DNA of 64,000 nt from Terriglobia bacterium. GTDB lineage: Bacteria > Acidobacteriota > Terriglobia > Terriglobales > Acidobacteriaceae. The stretch spans positions 62,001 through 126,000 of the forward strand of contig JAIQFA010000002.1 in assembly GCA_020073525.1 (NCBI GenBank), read 5' to 3'. Position numbers and translations under genes: made by a program. Below, in pieces: positions 17,391-26,312 of the stretch. Under the pieces are notes generated by a model. The model saw only the letters and a program-made list of their open reading frames with translations. It was not told the DNA's origin and searched no databases. The stretch's first letter is position 1; each line of letters opens with the position of its first letter.

Positions 17391-18032
17391 CTAGTGCGGC
17401 AGCGGCTGATTCGCGCCGAGCAGGAGCCCGATGCCGGCGCGCTTCTGCAACTCCGACAGCAGTGCCTTGGCGGCGTTCAGGTAGGTGGTGTTGGGATCGG
17501 ACGTGTCCGCCCAGACCGCTTCGTAGACAATCTTGGCCGCTTCTTTCGCGTCCATGTGGAGAGCGGCTTCCATGCGGTCAACTTGTTGGCGCGCTTCGCT
17601 GTAGCAGCTATGGCAAACCGCAGCCGGTTCCGTGGCGCCGTTGTGCTGGTGTTCGAGAACGCACCGGAACGTGGCCGCGGCGTTGATTTGAGTATGGGAA
17701 GCGAAGGCCTGGGACTTGAGCTCTTTCAGGAAACGTTCGCGGTCGTCGTCGATTGGCGCGGTTGCGGGCTGAGGCGCGCCGGAAGCCGTCGAATGCACTA
17801 CGGGAGCGTTCGGGGAGACGCGGTCCGGCGACTTGCAGATCGGACAGGCGTGCATGTCCGCGGGATAATAGGCGTGGCAGCGCGAACAAGGCAGGCCATA
17901 ACCGACCGCTTTCTTCTCCGGGGCTGAGGGGGCCTCGGGCGCGGACCCATGCGGCATGTGCCGTTCTGGCGTGGTTACTACAGAAGGATGAACGGGCTTT
18001 TCCCGAACTTGCTTGGCAGCGGTGGATTCCAT
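17391..18032 (-). CDS. Hypothetical zinc-ribbon protein
   Basis: 213 aa, function not recognised. A Pro/Ala-rich low-complexity N-terminus (1-45) leads to a zinc ribbon CSRC...CPIC (about residues 48-66), another Pro-rich linker, and a mainly helical C-terminal half (95-213). A second Cys/His group (CVLEHQHN ... CHSC, about 124-142) could bind another metal. The architecture suggests a cytosolic metal-binding or protein-interaction role. A GAGGGAC-type RBS precedes the ATG. No operon partners: the upstream TPR gene is about 240 bp away with a REPIN between. Confidence 0.65.
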   Translation of the reverse strand: MESTAAKQVREKPVHPSVVTTPERHMPHGSAPEAPSAPEKKAVGYGLPCSRCHAYYPADMHACPICKSPDRVSPNAPVVHSTASGAPQPATAPIDDDRERFLKELKSQAFASHTQINAAATFRCVLEHQHNGATEPAAVCHSCYSEARQQVDRMEAALHMDAKEAAKIVYEAVWADTSDPNTTYLNAAKALLSELQKRAGIGLLLGANQPLPH

Positions 18033-18200
18033 TGATCTTTGTCCCTCGGCCGCACCGGCGGCGCCAGGAGCGCCGTCCTTTCCTCACACATTCTAGGATT
18101 GTTGATGCCTGGAGGCGATGCACGTCAGTGCATGGCGAAGGTAATGCCCAATCGAGTAGGTGGGCCGCCGGCGTTCCTGTACTAGTTGCTCAGCATTCCT

Positions 18201-18279
18201 GTAGAGACGGGGCTTGCCCCGTCTCCGTTGGCGCCATCGAGAGATTAGACGCGCCAGACGCGGCAAGCCGCGTTTCTAC
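18201..18279. repeat. REPIN-like paired palindrome, family B, copy 1
   Basis: The left palindrome GTAGAGACGGGGCTTGCCCC (18201-18220, continuing GTCTCC) faces an inverted, GCGG-variant palindrome AGACGCGGCAAGCCGCGTTT (18256-18275, continuing CTAC to 18279). Two other copies are at 22562-22623 and 32109-32170. The right end supplies the stop codon of the TPR gene. Confidence 0.8.
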
Positions 18280-19790
18280 TTGGAACTTGTAATCAACCGG
18301 ACGACCTCTTGCATGCGGGCCCGGTACAGGTTCTGGCTGGGATCCATGCGGGAAGCGATCTCGAGTTCCCCGAGGGCCTCTTCGTATTGGTTGAGGGCCA
18401 TCAGGCAGGCGGCTAGGGAGTAGTGATTCTGAGCGCTCGGCTCCAGCCGCAGGGCCTCGCGAAACTCTTTTTCCGCCTCCACCAGTTGTTGGGTGTTCAC
18501 GAGCGCCGTGCCCAGATAATGGTGGCCGAGGCCGGATTCTGGATTGAGCGTAACGGCCTGCCGCAGCACGTCGACCGCTTCCTGATCTTTTCCCGTAAGC
18601 AGGAGGGCCTGCCCCAAAACGCGGTGTTCGGCCGCTCCGGCGGGATTGGCGGCGATGGCAGCCCGCAACTCGCGAATGGCCGACGGGTAGTCGCTCTTCG
18701 ACATGTAGGCGCGAGCCAGGCAGTTGTGACCCCCGTCCCACTCCGGACTCTGACGGTACAGATCCTTGAATTCCGTGATGGCGTTGTCGAAGTCTTGCTT
18801 GTCGCAAAGAGTATTTCCGAGGTTGTTGCGGACACTGGCCTCGTCGGGCCTCAGACGCTTGGCGGCGCGATATTCCGCGATCGACTCATCCAGCTTGCCC
18901 TGATCGTGCAGGACGACGCCGAGATTGCTGTGTGCTTCCCAGAAGTCGGGGCGTAGGCTCAGGGCGCGGCGATAGGCGATGGCGGCACGGCGCAGGTCGC
19001 CCTGATCGCGGTGCGTGATTCCCATGTCGAAGTAGACATCGGCGTTGGCCAGAGAGCCTTCGGGTTCGCGTGCCAGCGCCTCCTCGAAGGCGTGAAGGGC
19101 GGCAGCGTAGTGGCCATCGGCGTAGAGCGCGAGTCCCAGATAGCGGTAGCCCTCGGCATTCGCCGGATCAATGCTGAGCGCCGTGCGTGCCTCGGCGAGG
19201 GCGTCATCGGAGTCATCCGTCCGGTAAAAGAGGTAAGAAAGCTGGCTGTGCGTTTCCGGCGAACTGGGCATCAAGCGCGAAGATTCCGTAAATTCGTCGA
19301 GCGCTTCATCGAACCGCTCTTGCCGGCGCAGAACCGTCCCGAGGACGAAATGGAGCAAGGATTGATTCGAATCATGATCCGCATCGTCACGAAACTGGCG
19401 GCGGAGTTTGTCTTCGGCTGCCGCGAAATTCTTCTCATGAATCAGAGCCGCGATGTGTACTGCTGGACTGGAGCAAGCGGCGCTGGCGGCGAATTTGCGG
19501 TCGGGACTTCGATCCGAACTATGCCGCACCAGGCTCTGAATCAAACTCGAATCGGCTCCGGCCTTTTGCAGTGCGCGAGTGCATTGCTGGATACATTGCG
19601 GCGAGGCGTGGCAGGAAAACGACCGGGTTTCATCTCGCGTGTGAGCGAGACGCTGGATGCGCGCGCTCGAAAGGCCCCCCGCCAGCCACAGAAAAATGGC
19701 ATCGGACGCGGGGCTGGAAGGAGCCGGTTCCGCCTGTAACGAACCTGCCGCCAGTAGAAGTAAAAGCCATCTCAAGACACAACGTTTCAC
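18276..19790 (-). CDS. Secreted tetratricopeptide-repeat protein
   Basis: 504 aa from the GTG at 19790, which follows GGAGG at 5 nt and begins a signal peptide (VKRCVLRWLLLLLAAGSLQA); the upstream in-frame ATG at 19934 gives a non-signal extension. From about residue 100 onward it is almost entirely TPR units (FVLGTVLRRQERFDEALDEF, SQLSYLFYRTDDSDDALAEA, NLGVVLHDQGKLDESIAEYR, LARAYMSKSDYPSAIREL and others), about ten in all. TPR solenoids mediate protein contacts; the partner is unknown. Its stop codon lies inside a REPIN-like repeat. Confidence 0.88.
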   Translation of the reverse strand: MKRCVLRWLLLLLAAGSLQAEPAPSSPASDAIFLWLAGGLSSARIQRLAHTRDETRSFSCHASPQCIQQCTRALQKAGADSSLIQSLVRHSSDRSPDRKFAASAACSSPAVHIAALIHEKNFAAAEDKLRRQFRDDADHDSNQSLLHFVLGTVLRRQERFDEALDEFTESSRLMPSSPETHSQLSYLFYRTDDSDDALAEARTALSIDPANAEGYRYLGLALYADGHYAAALHAFEEALAREPEGSLANADVYFDMGITHRDQGDLRRAAIAYRRALSLRPDFWEAHSNLGVVLHDQGKLDESIAEYRAAKRLRPDEASVRNNLGNTLCDKQDFDNAITEFKDLYRQSPEWDGGHNCLARAYMSKSDYPSAIRELRAAIAANPAGAAEHRVLGQALLLTGKDQEAVDVLRQAVTLNPESGLGHHYLGTALVNTQQLVEAEKEFREALRLEPSAQNHYSLAACLMALNQYEEALGELEIASRMDPSQNLYRARMQEVVRLITSSK

Positions 19791-20018
19791 GAAGCCCTCC
19801 GGCGGTTTCGACGCGAGAACTGCCCTGTGGCCAAAATAGTCCGGCGGGGGCCGCGCCGATAGGTCACGGAAGTAATTTCGAGGGCATGCACCAGTGAGAA
19901 ACCTCGTGCTGGCCTCATGGTTGGAATCGGGCAAGACTGCCGGGGATCAATTGGGGTACACTAAAGAATGGTTGTGCTGCCGGATGTTCCGGTCCGCATG
20001 TCCGTTTCCGGAGGTTTT

Positions 20019-20219
20019 ATGTTGGAAGGTCTGTTTCAACCCATGCACCTGCTGGTGATTTTCTTCATTGCGCTGCTGGTGTTTGGCCCCAAAAAGTTGC
20101 CCGAGTTGGGCAAAGGCTTGGGCGAGGGCATCCGCGCCCTGAAAGATGGTATGAAGGACGGCAACGCCGATACTAAGGCTGAAATCAAGCCCGAAGCCAA
20201 GCCCGAAAATAAGGCTTAA
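20019..20219 (+). CDS. tatA: Twin-arginine translocase subunit TatA/E
   Basis: 66 aa from the ATG at 20019, preceded by CCGGAGG. A membrane helix (HLLVIFFIALLVFGPKKLPEL, about residues 9-29) with the FGPKKLPELG hinge and an amphipathic helix GKGLGEGIRALKDGMKD are typical of TatA; a charged KPEAKPENK tail follows. It forms the Tat export pore for folded proteins. tatB and tatC are not adjacent. The window also encodes two clear Tat substrates (the ThDP enzyme and the Mo-hydroxylase large subunit). Confidence 0.92.
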   Translation: MLEGLFQPMHLLVIFFIALLVFGPKKLPELGKGLGEGIRALKDGMKDGNADTKAEIKPEAKPENKA

Positions 20220-20400
20220 GCTGCGGGCAACCTCCTGTTGCCTGCGTGCCCATTTGCTCCAGGTTCTCAATTCCTGCATCCAACACCAGATTGTGCAGTG
20301 AGGAGAGTTCCGTGACGTGCCCCTACCTGTGCGATGCCGTTGTTTCCCTGAGGTCGAAGCGGAAATCCCATTCTATTGGTGAATCACCCAGGAGGCTTAT

Positions 20401-21513
20401 ATGCATAAGAACCTTGTGGCGGGTCTTCTTCTCTTGATAGCGATTCCGGCGCTCGCCGACCAGGTCGTCCTGAAAAATGGCGACCGCCTGACGGGTTCGA
20501 TCACGAAATCCGACGGTAAGGCACTCGTGATCAAGACGGACTACGCCGGCGACGTGACCGTAAAGTTTGACGCGATTCAAACCATAACCTCGGCCGGCGA
20601 TTTGAACGTCAGCTTGGGGGGCAAGACGGTGGTGGGACCGGTAACCACCAGTGGTGACAACGTAGTCGTGGCAACCAAGGCCGCGGGGCCGGTAGAGGCA
20701 CCGAAGTCTTCCGTCACCATGCTGCGCAGCCCGGCCGAGCAGGCGGCCTATGAGAAGAGCCTGCATCCCGGCCTCATGGAAGGCTGGAACGGCGGTCTGA
20801 ATCTGGGCTTTGCCGTGACCCGTGGAAATAGCGCGACCAAGAACCTGAACATTGGTTTCAATGCCATGCGCAAGGGTTTCCGCGACAAGCTGACTCTCTA
20901 TACCAACTCGATTTACGCGACCAACGACTTGCCGGGGGTAAATCCTCACACGACCGCGAACTCAATCGGTGGAGGAGCGCGTTACGACCATGATTTCTCT
21001 CCGCGCGTGTTCGGGTTTGTGAATGGCGATTTCTTTTCCAATTCTCTGCAAGAGCTGAATCTACGATCCACTCTAGGCGGCGGTATTGGCCTGCACGCGA
21101 TCAAGACGGCTGCGACGACTCTCGATCTGCTCGCTGGCCTGAACTACACGCATGAAAGCTATTCGGCGTTCACCGCTGCAGACGGGACCCCTGTACCGGC
21201 GATCACGCACACTCAGGCTGGTTTAACCCTGGGGGATGCGTTTACGCACAAAGTCGGGAAGAGCACAGACATCACGCAGACCTTTTTCTTCTACCCGGGC
21301 CTCACCAATACCCGCGTAGAAAATGCCGACGGTACGTTCAAAGATGTGCGCGGATACCGCGGCACATTTAACTTCGGAACAGTCACCAAACTCAACAAGT
21401 GGTTGGGCTGGCAAAATTCGTTCGCGGATATTTATGTCAGCGACCCGCCAATCGGAACGAAAAAGAACGACCTGCAGCTTGCGACCGGTCTGAACTTTTC
21501 CTTCACGCATTAA
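20401..21513 (+). CDS. DUF481 family outer-membrane beta-barrel protein
   Basis: 370 aa with a signal peptide (LVAGLLLLIAIPALA) and an AGGAGG RBS. Residues 20-75 form a small domain DQVVLKNGDRLTGSI (common N-terminal SH3-like part), then a C-terminal beta-barrel of the YdiY/DUF481 type (GWNGGLNLGFAVTRGNSATK...), ending in a typical outer-membrane terminal strand LNFSFTH. Role unknown; related proteins are described as salt-induced outer-membrane proteins. Monocistronic, followed by a hairpin. Confidence 0.85.
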   Translation: MHKNLVAGLLLLIAIPALADQVVLKNGDRLTGSITKSDGKALVIKTDYAGDVTVKFDAIQTITSAGDLNVSLGGKTVVGPVTTSGDNVVVATKAAGPVEAPKSSVTMLRSPAEQAAYEKSLHPGLMEGWNGGLNLGFAVTRGNSATKNLNIGFNAMRKGFRDKLTLYTNSIYATNDLPGVNPHTTANSIGGGARYDHDFSPRVFGFVNGDFFSNSLQELNLRSTLGGGIGLHAIKTAATTLDLLAGLNYTHESYSAFTAADGTPVPAITHTQAGLTLGDAFTHKVGKSTDITQTFFFYPGLTNTRVENADGTFKDVRGYRGTFNFGTVTKLNKWLGWQNSFADIYVSDPPIGTKKNDLQLATGLNFSFTH

Positions 21514-21530
21514 GGAAGAGACAGATCATG

Positions 21531-21556
21531 TGGGGAGGGGATTGTGTCCCTCCCCA
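21531..21556. terminator. Hairpin after DUF481 gene, possible terminator
   Basis: TGGGGAGGG (21531-21539) pairs with CCCTCCCCA (21548-21556) around an 8-nt loop, 18 bp after the stop. No U-tract follows, so Rho-independent activity is uncertain. Confidence 0.45.
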
Positions 21557-21588
21557 AGCCAAGAGCCTAGAGCTGTTATCCTACCCGC

Positions 21589-22554
21589 GTGCCACGCCCC
21601 TTCCTGATTGATACCGACACTGCCTCCGACGATGCCGTTGCCCTCATCATGGCTCTCCGCGCGCCCGATGTTCGCGTGGTGGCAATTACGACCGTCGCCG
21701 GAAATGTCCCGGTTCTGCGGTCCACCCGGAATGCGCTCTACACGGTCGAACTTTGCGGAGCTAACGTGCCCGTCTACACCGGCGCCGACAAGCCGCTTCT
21801 GCGTACCTATCAGAATGCAACCTGGTTTCACGGCCGTGATGGGCTGGGGGATCACAACTATCCTGCTCCTCGTCAATCCGCGGCGGGCGCCCACGCGGTC
21901 GATGCCATTATCGACGCAGTCGAGGCGAACCCTGGAATCGTCATCGTCACCCTGGCGCCGCTCACCAATGTTGCGCTGGCACTGGCCAAAAAGCCGGAGA
22001 TCGCTGCGAAAGTTGGACGCTGCGTGATCATGGGCGGCGCGCCCTGCTGCGAAGGCAACGTCACTCCCGCCGCCGAGTACAACATCTGGGTTGATCCCGA
22101 GGCCGCCCGCATCGTCGTCAATAGTGGGTTGCCGGTCGAACTGGTGGGCTGGCATCTTTCGCGCGGAGACGCCGTCATTCGCGAGGACGACATCGCGCGC
22201 ATTCTCGGCTTCAACACTCCGCTCGCGAAGTTTGCCATCGAGTGCAATAGCCACGCGCGCAAGGCCTACAAAGTCCAAACCGGCGAAGACGGTATCTCGC
22301 TGCCCGACCCGGTGGCCATGTCGATCGCGCTCGATCCGACGATTGGGACGGATTGGAGCGAGCATTACCTCGACGTCGAGACCCAGAGCGAGTTGACGCG
22401 CGGTATGACGGTGGTGGATCGCTTGAACGTTGCTGCGGATGACCGGAATCGGCCGGTCTGGGTTCCTATCTTGGAAAAGAAACACAAAGCTAAAGTCTGT
22501 TGGACCATGGACAACCAACGCTGGAAGGACGCGCTGTTCACGACGCTGCGGTAA
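21589..22554 (+). CDS. Inosine/uridine-preferring nucleoside hydrolase
   Basis: 321 aa from a GTG start. The calcium/ribose-binding DTDTASDDAVAL motif (DxDxxxDD, residues 8-15) opens the protein. NVPVYTGADKPL, LGDHNYP, VTLAPLTNVALAL, IMGGA and AEYNIWVDPEAA follow the IU-NH fold in order. These enzymes split ribonucleosides into base and ribose in the cytosol. Upstream of beta-ureidopropionase and a nucleobase transporter, uridine or a related pyrimidine nucleoside is a plausible substrate, but specificity is not readable. Confidence 0.92.
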   Translation: MPRPFLIDTDTASDDAVALIMALRAPDVRVVAITTVAGNVPVLRSTRNALYTVELCGANVPVYTGADKPLLRTYQNATWFHGRDGLGDHNYPAPRQSAAGAHAVDAIIDAVEANPGIVIVTLAPLTNVALALAKKPEIAAKVGRCVIMGGAPCCEGNVTPAAEYNIWVDPEAARIVVNSGLPVELVGWHLSRGDAVIREDDIARILGFNTPLAKFAIECNSHARKAYKVQTGEDGISLPDPVAMSIALDPTIGTDWSEHYLDVETQSELTRGMTVVDRLNVAADDRNRPVWVPILEKKHKAKVCWTMDNQRWKDALFTTLR

Positions 22555-22561
22555 CTCTCGT

Positions 22562-22623
22562 GTAGAGACGGGGCTTGCCCCGTCTCCTCTGGACGCAGGA
22601 GACGCGGCAACCCACGTCTCTAC
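22562..22623. repeat. REPIN-like paired palindrome, family B, copy 2
   Basis: GTAGAGACGGGGCTTGCCCC (22562-22581, then GTCTCC) faces GGAGACGCGGCAACCCACGT (22598-22617, then CTCTAC). Same orientation as copy 1. It begins 7 bp after the nucleoside hydrolase stop and lies between that gene and beta-ureidopropionase. Confidence 0.82.
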
Positions 22624-22684
22624 AAGCGCACCGGTTGTTCGGTCAGAGCAGTCTGATATATTGGCCTCTCTCGGAGGTATGTCC

Positions 22685-23572
22685 ATGTCCCGAACTGTGC
22701 GCTGTGGTCTGATTCAGGCGAGCAATGCGCTCAATAGCCGTTCGCTGCCCGAGATCAAGAAAGCCATGATCGACAAGCACCTGAAGCTGATCGAGCAGGC
22801 GGCGAAAAAGAAAGTCAAAATCCTCTGCCTGCAGGAACTTTTTTATGGTCCTTATTTCTGCGCCGAGCAGGACATTCGCTGGTACGACCTCACCGAGCGT
22901 GTTCCCGACGGCCCTACGACCCAGTTAATGCAGAAGATCGCGGCCAAGCACGGCATGGTGATTGTGGTCCCGGTGTACGAAGAGCAGATGCCGGGCTTGT
23001 ACTTCAATACCGCCGCGGTGATTGATGCCGACGGCAAATATCTGGGCAAGTATCGCAAGCACCACATCCCCCACGTGCATCCAGGATTCTGGGAGAAGTT
23101 TTACTTCACTCCGGGAGATCTCGGCTATCCCGTTTTTGAGACGAAATATGCTCGCGTCGGAGTCTACATCTGCTACGACCGCCATTTTCCCGAAGGCGCG
23201 CGCGTGCTCGGACTGAACGGCGCGGAAATTGTCTTTAATCCGTCAGCCACGGTCGCGGGGCTCTCGGAATACTTGTGGGAACTGGAACAACCCGCGCACG
23301 CTGCGGCGAACGGCTACTTTGTGGGTGCGATCAACCGCGTCGGCCGGGAGAAGCCGTGGAACATCGGCGAGTTTTACGGCAAGAGTTATTTCTGCAATCC
23401 GCGGGGTAAGATCATAGCCCAGGCCAGCCGCACGAAAGATGAAGTGCTGGTCGCAGATCTCGACCTTGACATGATCCAGGAAGTGAGAAGGGTCTGGCAG
23501 TTCTATCGCGACCGCCGTCCAGAAACTTACGGCGCGCTGACTACGCAGACCGGGCAGACGGCCGCAGACTAG
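22685..23572 (+). CDS. Beta-ureidopropionase / N-carbamoyl amidohydrolase (nitrilase superfamily)
   Basis: 295 aa from the ATG at 22685, 7 nt after GGAGG (the ATG at 22679 is too close to the RBS). The catalytic Glu-Lys-Cys triad sits in CLQELFYGPYF, KYRKHHIPHV and YICYDRHFPE; HPGFWEKFYF and NRVGREKPW are typical of the beta-alanine synthase / N-carbamoylputrescine branch. It hydrolyses N-carbamyl-beta-alanine (or -beta-aminoisobutyrate) to the amino acid, CO2 and ammonia, the third step of reductive pyrimidine breakdown. Nearby dihydropyrimidinase and NCS1 transporter genes favour this over N-carbamoylputrescine amidase. Confidence 0.87.
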   Translation: MSRTVRCGLIQASNALNSRSLPEIKKAMIDKHLKLIEQAAKKKVKILCLQELFYGPYFCAEQDIRWYDLTERVPDGPTTQLMQKIAAKHGMVIVVPVYEEQMPGLYFNTAAVIDADGKYLGKYRKHHIPHVHPGFWEKFYFTPGDLGYPVFETKYARVGVYICYDRHFPEGARVLGLNGAEIVFNPSATVAGLSEYLWELEQPAHAAANGYFVGAINRVGREKPWNIGEFYGKSYFCNPRGKIIAQASRTKDEVLVADLDLDMIQEVRRVWQFYRDRRPETYGALTTQTGQTAAD

Positions 23573-23606
23573 AGCGCCGTGGATGTTCGCGAACATGTTT
23601 TGAATT

Positions 23607-23684
23607 GTCATCCTGAGCGAAGCGAAGGACCTGCTTTCCTTTCAGTGGAGAAGACAGCGGGTCCTTCGCTTCGCTCAGGATGAC
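23607..23684. repeat. 25-bp perfect inverted repeat, family C
   Basis: GTCATCCTGAGCGAAGCGAAGGACC-type arm at 23607-23631 and its exact complement at 23660-23684, with a 28-nt loop, lie between beta-ureidopropionase and the NCS1 gene. GC-rich long-stem palindromes of this kind are dispersed in many acidobacterial genomes. It could act as an mRNA stability element or weak terminator. Confidence 0.75.
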
Positions 23685-23722
23685 GATTCGTTTTTTACTG
23701 ACAACTGATAACTTCTACTCAC

Positions 23723-25147
23723 ATGTCTCCATCCTCACTCATCGAATCCAGCCCTCTCTACAACAAAGACCTCGCCCCCGCGATCGTCGAGCGCCGTACC
23801 TGGGGTACCTACAACTTCGCCGCCCTGTGGGTATCGATGTCGGTGAATATTCTGACCTACATGCTGGCGGCCAGCCTGATCCAGGGAGGCATGAACTGGA
23901 AACAGGCGGTAGCCACGGTGTTTCTCGGCAATACGATCGTTCTCATCCCGATGCTGTTGAACTCGCATCCGGGAGCGCGCTACGGTATTCCATTCCCGGT
24001 GTTGGCGCGCGCTTCGTTCGGAGTGCTGGGCGCAAATGTCGCCGCAGTTTTGCGCGCTCTCGTTGCCTGCGGATGGTTCGGCATCCAGACCTGGATTGGC
24101 GGCGAAGCCATCAACACGCTGATCACGACGCTCGCGCCCGCCTGGGGCCAAGTCCCCCACAGCACCGCAATCTGCTTCCTCGCGTTCTGGCTGATCAATC
24201 TGGCCGTCATTCTAAAAGGGATCGAGTACATCCGCTTTCTGCAGGGAATCAGCGCCCCGGTTCTGCTCGCAGTGGGTCTTTTGTTGCTGGCTTGGGCCTA
24301 CAAGTCGGCGGGCGGATTTGGCCCCATGCTGTCGGCGCCGTCGCGGTTTGTAAGCTTTCCGGATTTTCTAAAATTTCTCATCCCCGCGCTGAATGGCACA
24401 GTCGGTTTCTGGGCCACCGTGTCGCTCAACATCCCGGACTTCACGCGCTTCGCGCGCAGCCAGCGGCAACAGGTGATCGGGCAAGCGCTCGGCCTGCCGA
24501 CCACGATGACGCTCTATTCGCTGATTGGAATCCTGGTGACGTCGGCAACGGTTGTGATTTACGGAACCGCGATTTGGGACCCGGTGCAGTTGCTCAGCCG
24601 CTTTCATTCGCCGGTGGCGGTCGTGATCTCGCTGCTGGCGATTCTGCTGGCGACACTCAACGTCAATATCGGCGCTAATGTGGTTTCACCGGCGAACGAT
24701 TTTTCCAACCTCTGGCCACGAAAAATCAATTTCCGGACCGGCGGCGTGATCACTTGCTTCATGGGAATCGCGCTGATGCCGTGGAAACTCTTGTCCGACT
24801 ACGGCACCTTCATCTTCGGCTGGCTCGGTGGTTATGCGGCGTTTCTCGGTCCGGTGGCCGGCATCATGATCTGCGACTACTTCGTGATCCGCAGACGAGT
24901 GCTCGTAGTCGACGATCTCTACCTGCGCGGGGGCGCCTACGAATATTCGCGGGGCTTCAACTGGCTGGCGGTACTGGCGCTATCTCTGGGAGCGGGCACG
25001 GCGTTGGTGGGATTAGTCGTGCCTCCGCTGCGAATCTTGTATGCCTATTCCTGGTTTGTGGGATTTGCGGTGTCGTTTTGTGCTCACTATGCGTTGATGA
25101 AGTTTCGACGGGAGCCGGAGATACCGGCGCTGCAAGAGTCGTCTTGA
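23723..25147 (+). CDS. NCS1 family nucleobase/allantoin/hydantoin:cation symporter
   Basis: 474 aa with about 12 membrane helices. The N-terminal NCS1 motif RRTWGTYNFAALWVSMSV, the substrate-site segment ARASFGVLGANVAAVLRA with CGWFGIQTWIGG, and VNIGANVVSPANDFSNLWP in the later half match the Mhp1/PucI/AllP group. Substrates in the family are uracil, cytosine, allantoin and hydantoins; the flanking pyrimidine-ring enzymes favour uracil/thymine or their dihydro forms. Same strand as the two preceding genes; no obvious RBS. Confidence 0.9.
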   Translation: MSPSSLIESSPLYNKDLAPAIVERRTWGTYNFAALWVSMSVNILTYMLAASLIQGGMNWKQAVATVFLGNTIVLIPMLLNSHPGARYGIPFPVLARASFGVLGANVAAVLRALVACGWFGIQTWIGGEAINTLITTLAPAWGQVPHSTAICFLAFWLINLAVILKGIEYIRFLQGISAPVLLAVGLLLLAWAYKSAGGFGPMLSAPSRFVSFPDFLKFLIPALNGTVGFWATVSLNIPDFTRFARSQRQQVIGQALGLPTTMTLYSLIGILVTSATVVIYGTAIWDPVQLLSRFHSPVAVVISLLAILLATLNVNIGANVVSPANDFSNLWPRKINFRTGGVITCFMGIALMPWKLLSDYGTFIFGWLGGYAAFLGPVAGIMICDYFVIRRRVLVVDDLYLRGGAYEYSRGFNWLAVLALSLGAGTALVGLVVPPLRILYAYSWFVGFAVSFCAHYALMKFRREPEIPALQESS

Positions 25148-25371
25148 GTGAAAACGCCTGTTTACGACCGTTGACCAGATTATTAGGGCCCAGTTGGCCA
25201 GCGAGTTGGTCCATGGAACCACCGGGTCCGCCGAATTGATTACTCATTTCAAACCCGGGCCAATAAGCGCTCTCTCTGGAATTCCTGGATAAGTCCGCCA
25301 TATCCCGTGTATCGCACACCGTATATCGCACAGCTACTACTCGCGCAAGGCGTGCGCTATAATCTCCGCCC

Positions 25372-26235
25372 ATGGAAATGCCGCCATATACCACGCGTGG
25401 CTACCTCTGGATGCGAACCCTGGGGAGCCTAATCGTTTGGGGGACGAATGCAGTACTTGCCCTACTCCTATGGGGCGATGTAATTGCGAATACGTTTCCC
25501 GATACCGAGAACTACTTTCGCTACCTAGCCCTGTTGACGGACCTTCCCTGGCAGTGGAAAGTGATCATAACGCTGGTGGTGAATGCTGTTCTCTTCGTGG
25601 AGGTATCTTTTCGAGCAGTACGCAAGCGAGAACGGCAGCGTGACGAATACCGCATGAAACTGCAACAGATTGAGCAAGCCAGGCCGCGCATTGTCCCTAA
25701 CGAGCCGGACGCGGAATATGTTGAGCCTGTGCACATTCAAGCAATCGGCAACATAACGAATGTTGTGTCATTCATAAAAGTGCGTTTTGTGAACACTCCG
25801 ACCGGATTACTGTCTCCAAATTCTGTGGCGCACGACGTTCGGGCTAAAGTCCGTTTTCTTGAACCTACACCAGGGGGGCGATTGCTTTTGGCAATCGAGG
25901 GCAGGTGGGCCGATAGCGATCAGCCATCCATCCGAGACTGGCGTCAGCATCGAAATGACTTACTCAAGATGGAGTTTGGGATCGAAGAAGAACACAGTCT
26001 GGATATAGCGTTTCGAGATGACCAGACGGGAGAGTTCTACGCATTCAACAACGATAACTACACCTATCCTCAGATGAAGAAGCCGGAACACCTGCTTGCA
26101 GGCCAGCATTTCCTCGTCAGGATCAGCTTGTCGGGCCCGTTGGTTGACGAAACCTTTGAGTTTCTATTTGCGAATGATTCCATCGGAACAAAGATAATGC
26201 GGCCTCTGTCGCTACCCCGTCGTAGGCACGGTTAG
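25372..26235 (+). CDS. Hypothetical two-helix membrane protein
   Basis: 287 aa, not recognised. Two membrane helices (about 16-36 and 61-80, the latter WKVIITLVVNAVLFVEV) are followed by a basic, coiled segment (VRKRERQRDEYRMKLQQIEQ) and a cytosolic domain of about 180 residues rich in beta strands (VHIQAIGNITNVVSFIKVRF ... LLLAIEGRW ... FLVRISLSG). The codons look less GC-biased than those of neighbours, suggesting independent acquisition. It interrupts the pyrimidine region and faces the LLM oxidoreductase gene. Confidence 0.7.
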   Translation: MEMPPYTTRGYLWMRTLGSLIVWGTNAVLALLLWGDVIANTFPDTENYFRYLALLTDLPWQWKVIITLVVNAVLFVEVSFRAVRKRERQRDEYRMKLQQIEQARPRIVPNEPDAEYVEPVHIQAIGNITNVVSFIKVRFVNTPTGLLSPNSVAHDVRAKVRFLEPTPGGRLLLAIEGRWADSDQPSIRDWRQHRNDLLKMEFGIEEEHSLDIAFRDDQTGEFYAFNNDNYTYPQMKKPEHLLAGQHFLVRISLSGPLVDETFEFLFANDSIGTKIMRPLSLPRRRHG

Positions 26236-26312
26236 AAAAGTGGATTCCTACTCTACGGCGATCGCCAAGTCCCGTCGCGAAGAGATTTAGGCGGCAAATT
26301 AGCCCGAGGGAT

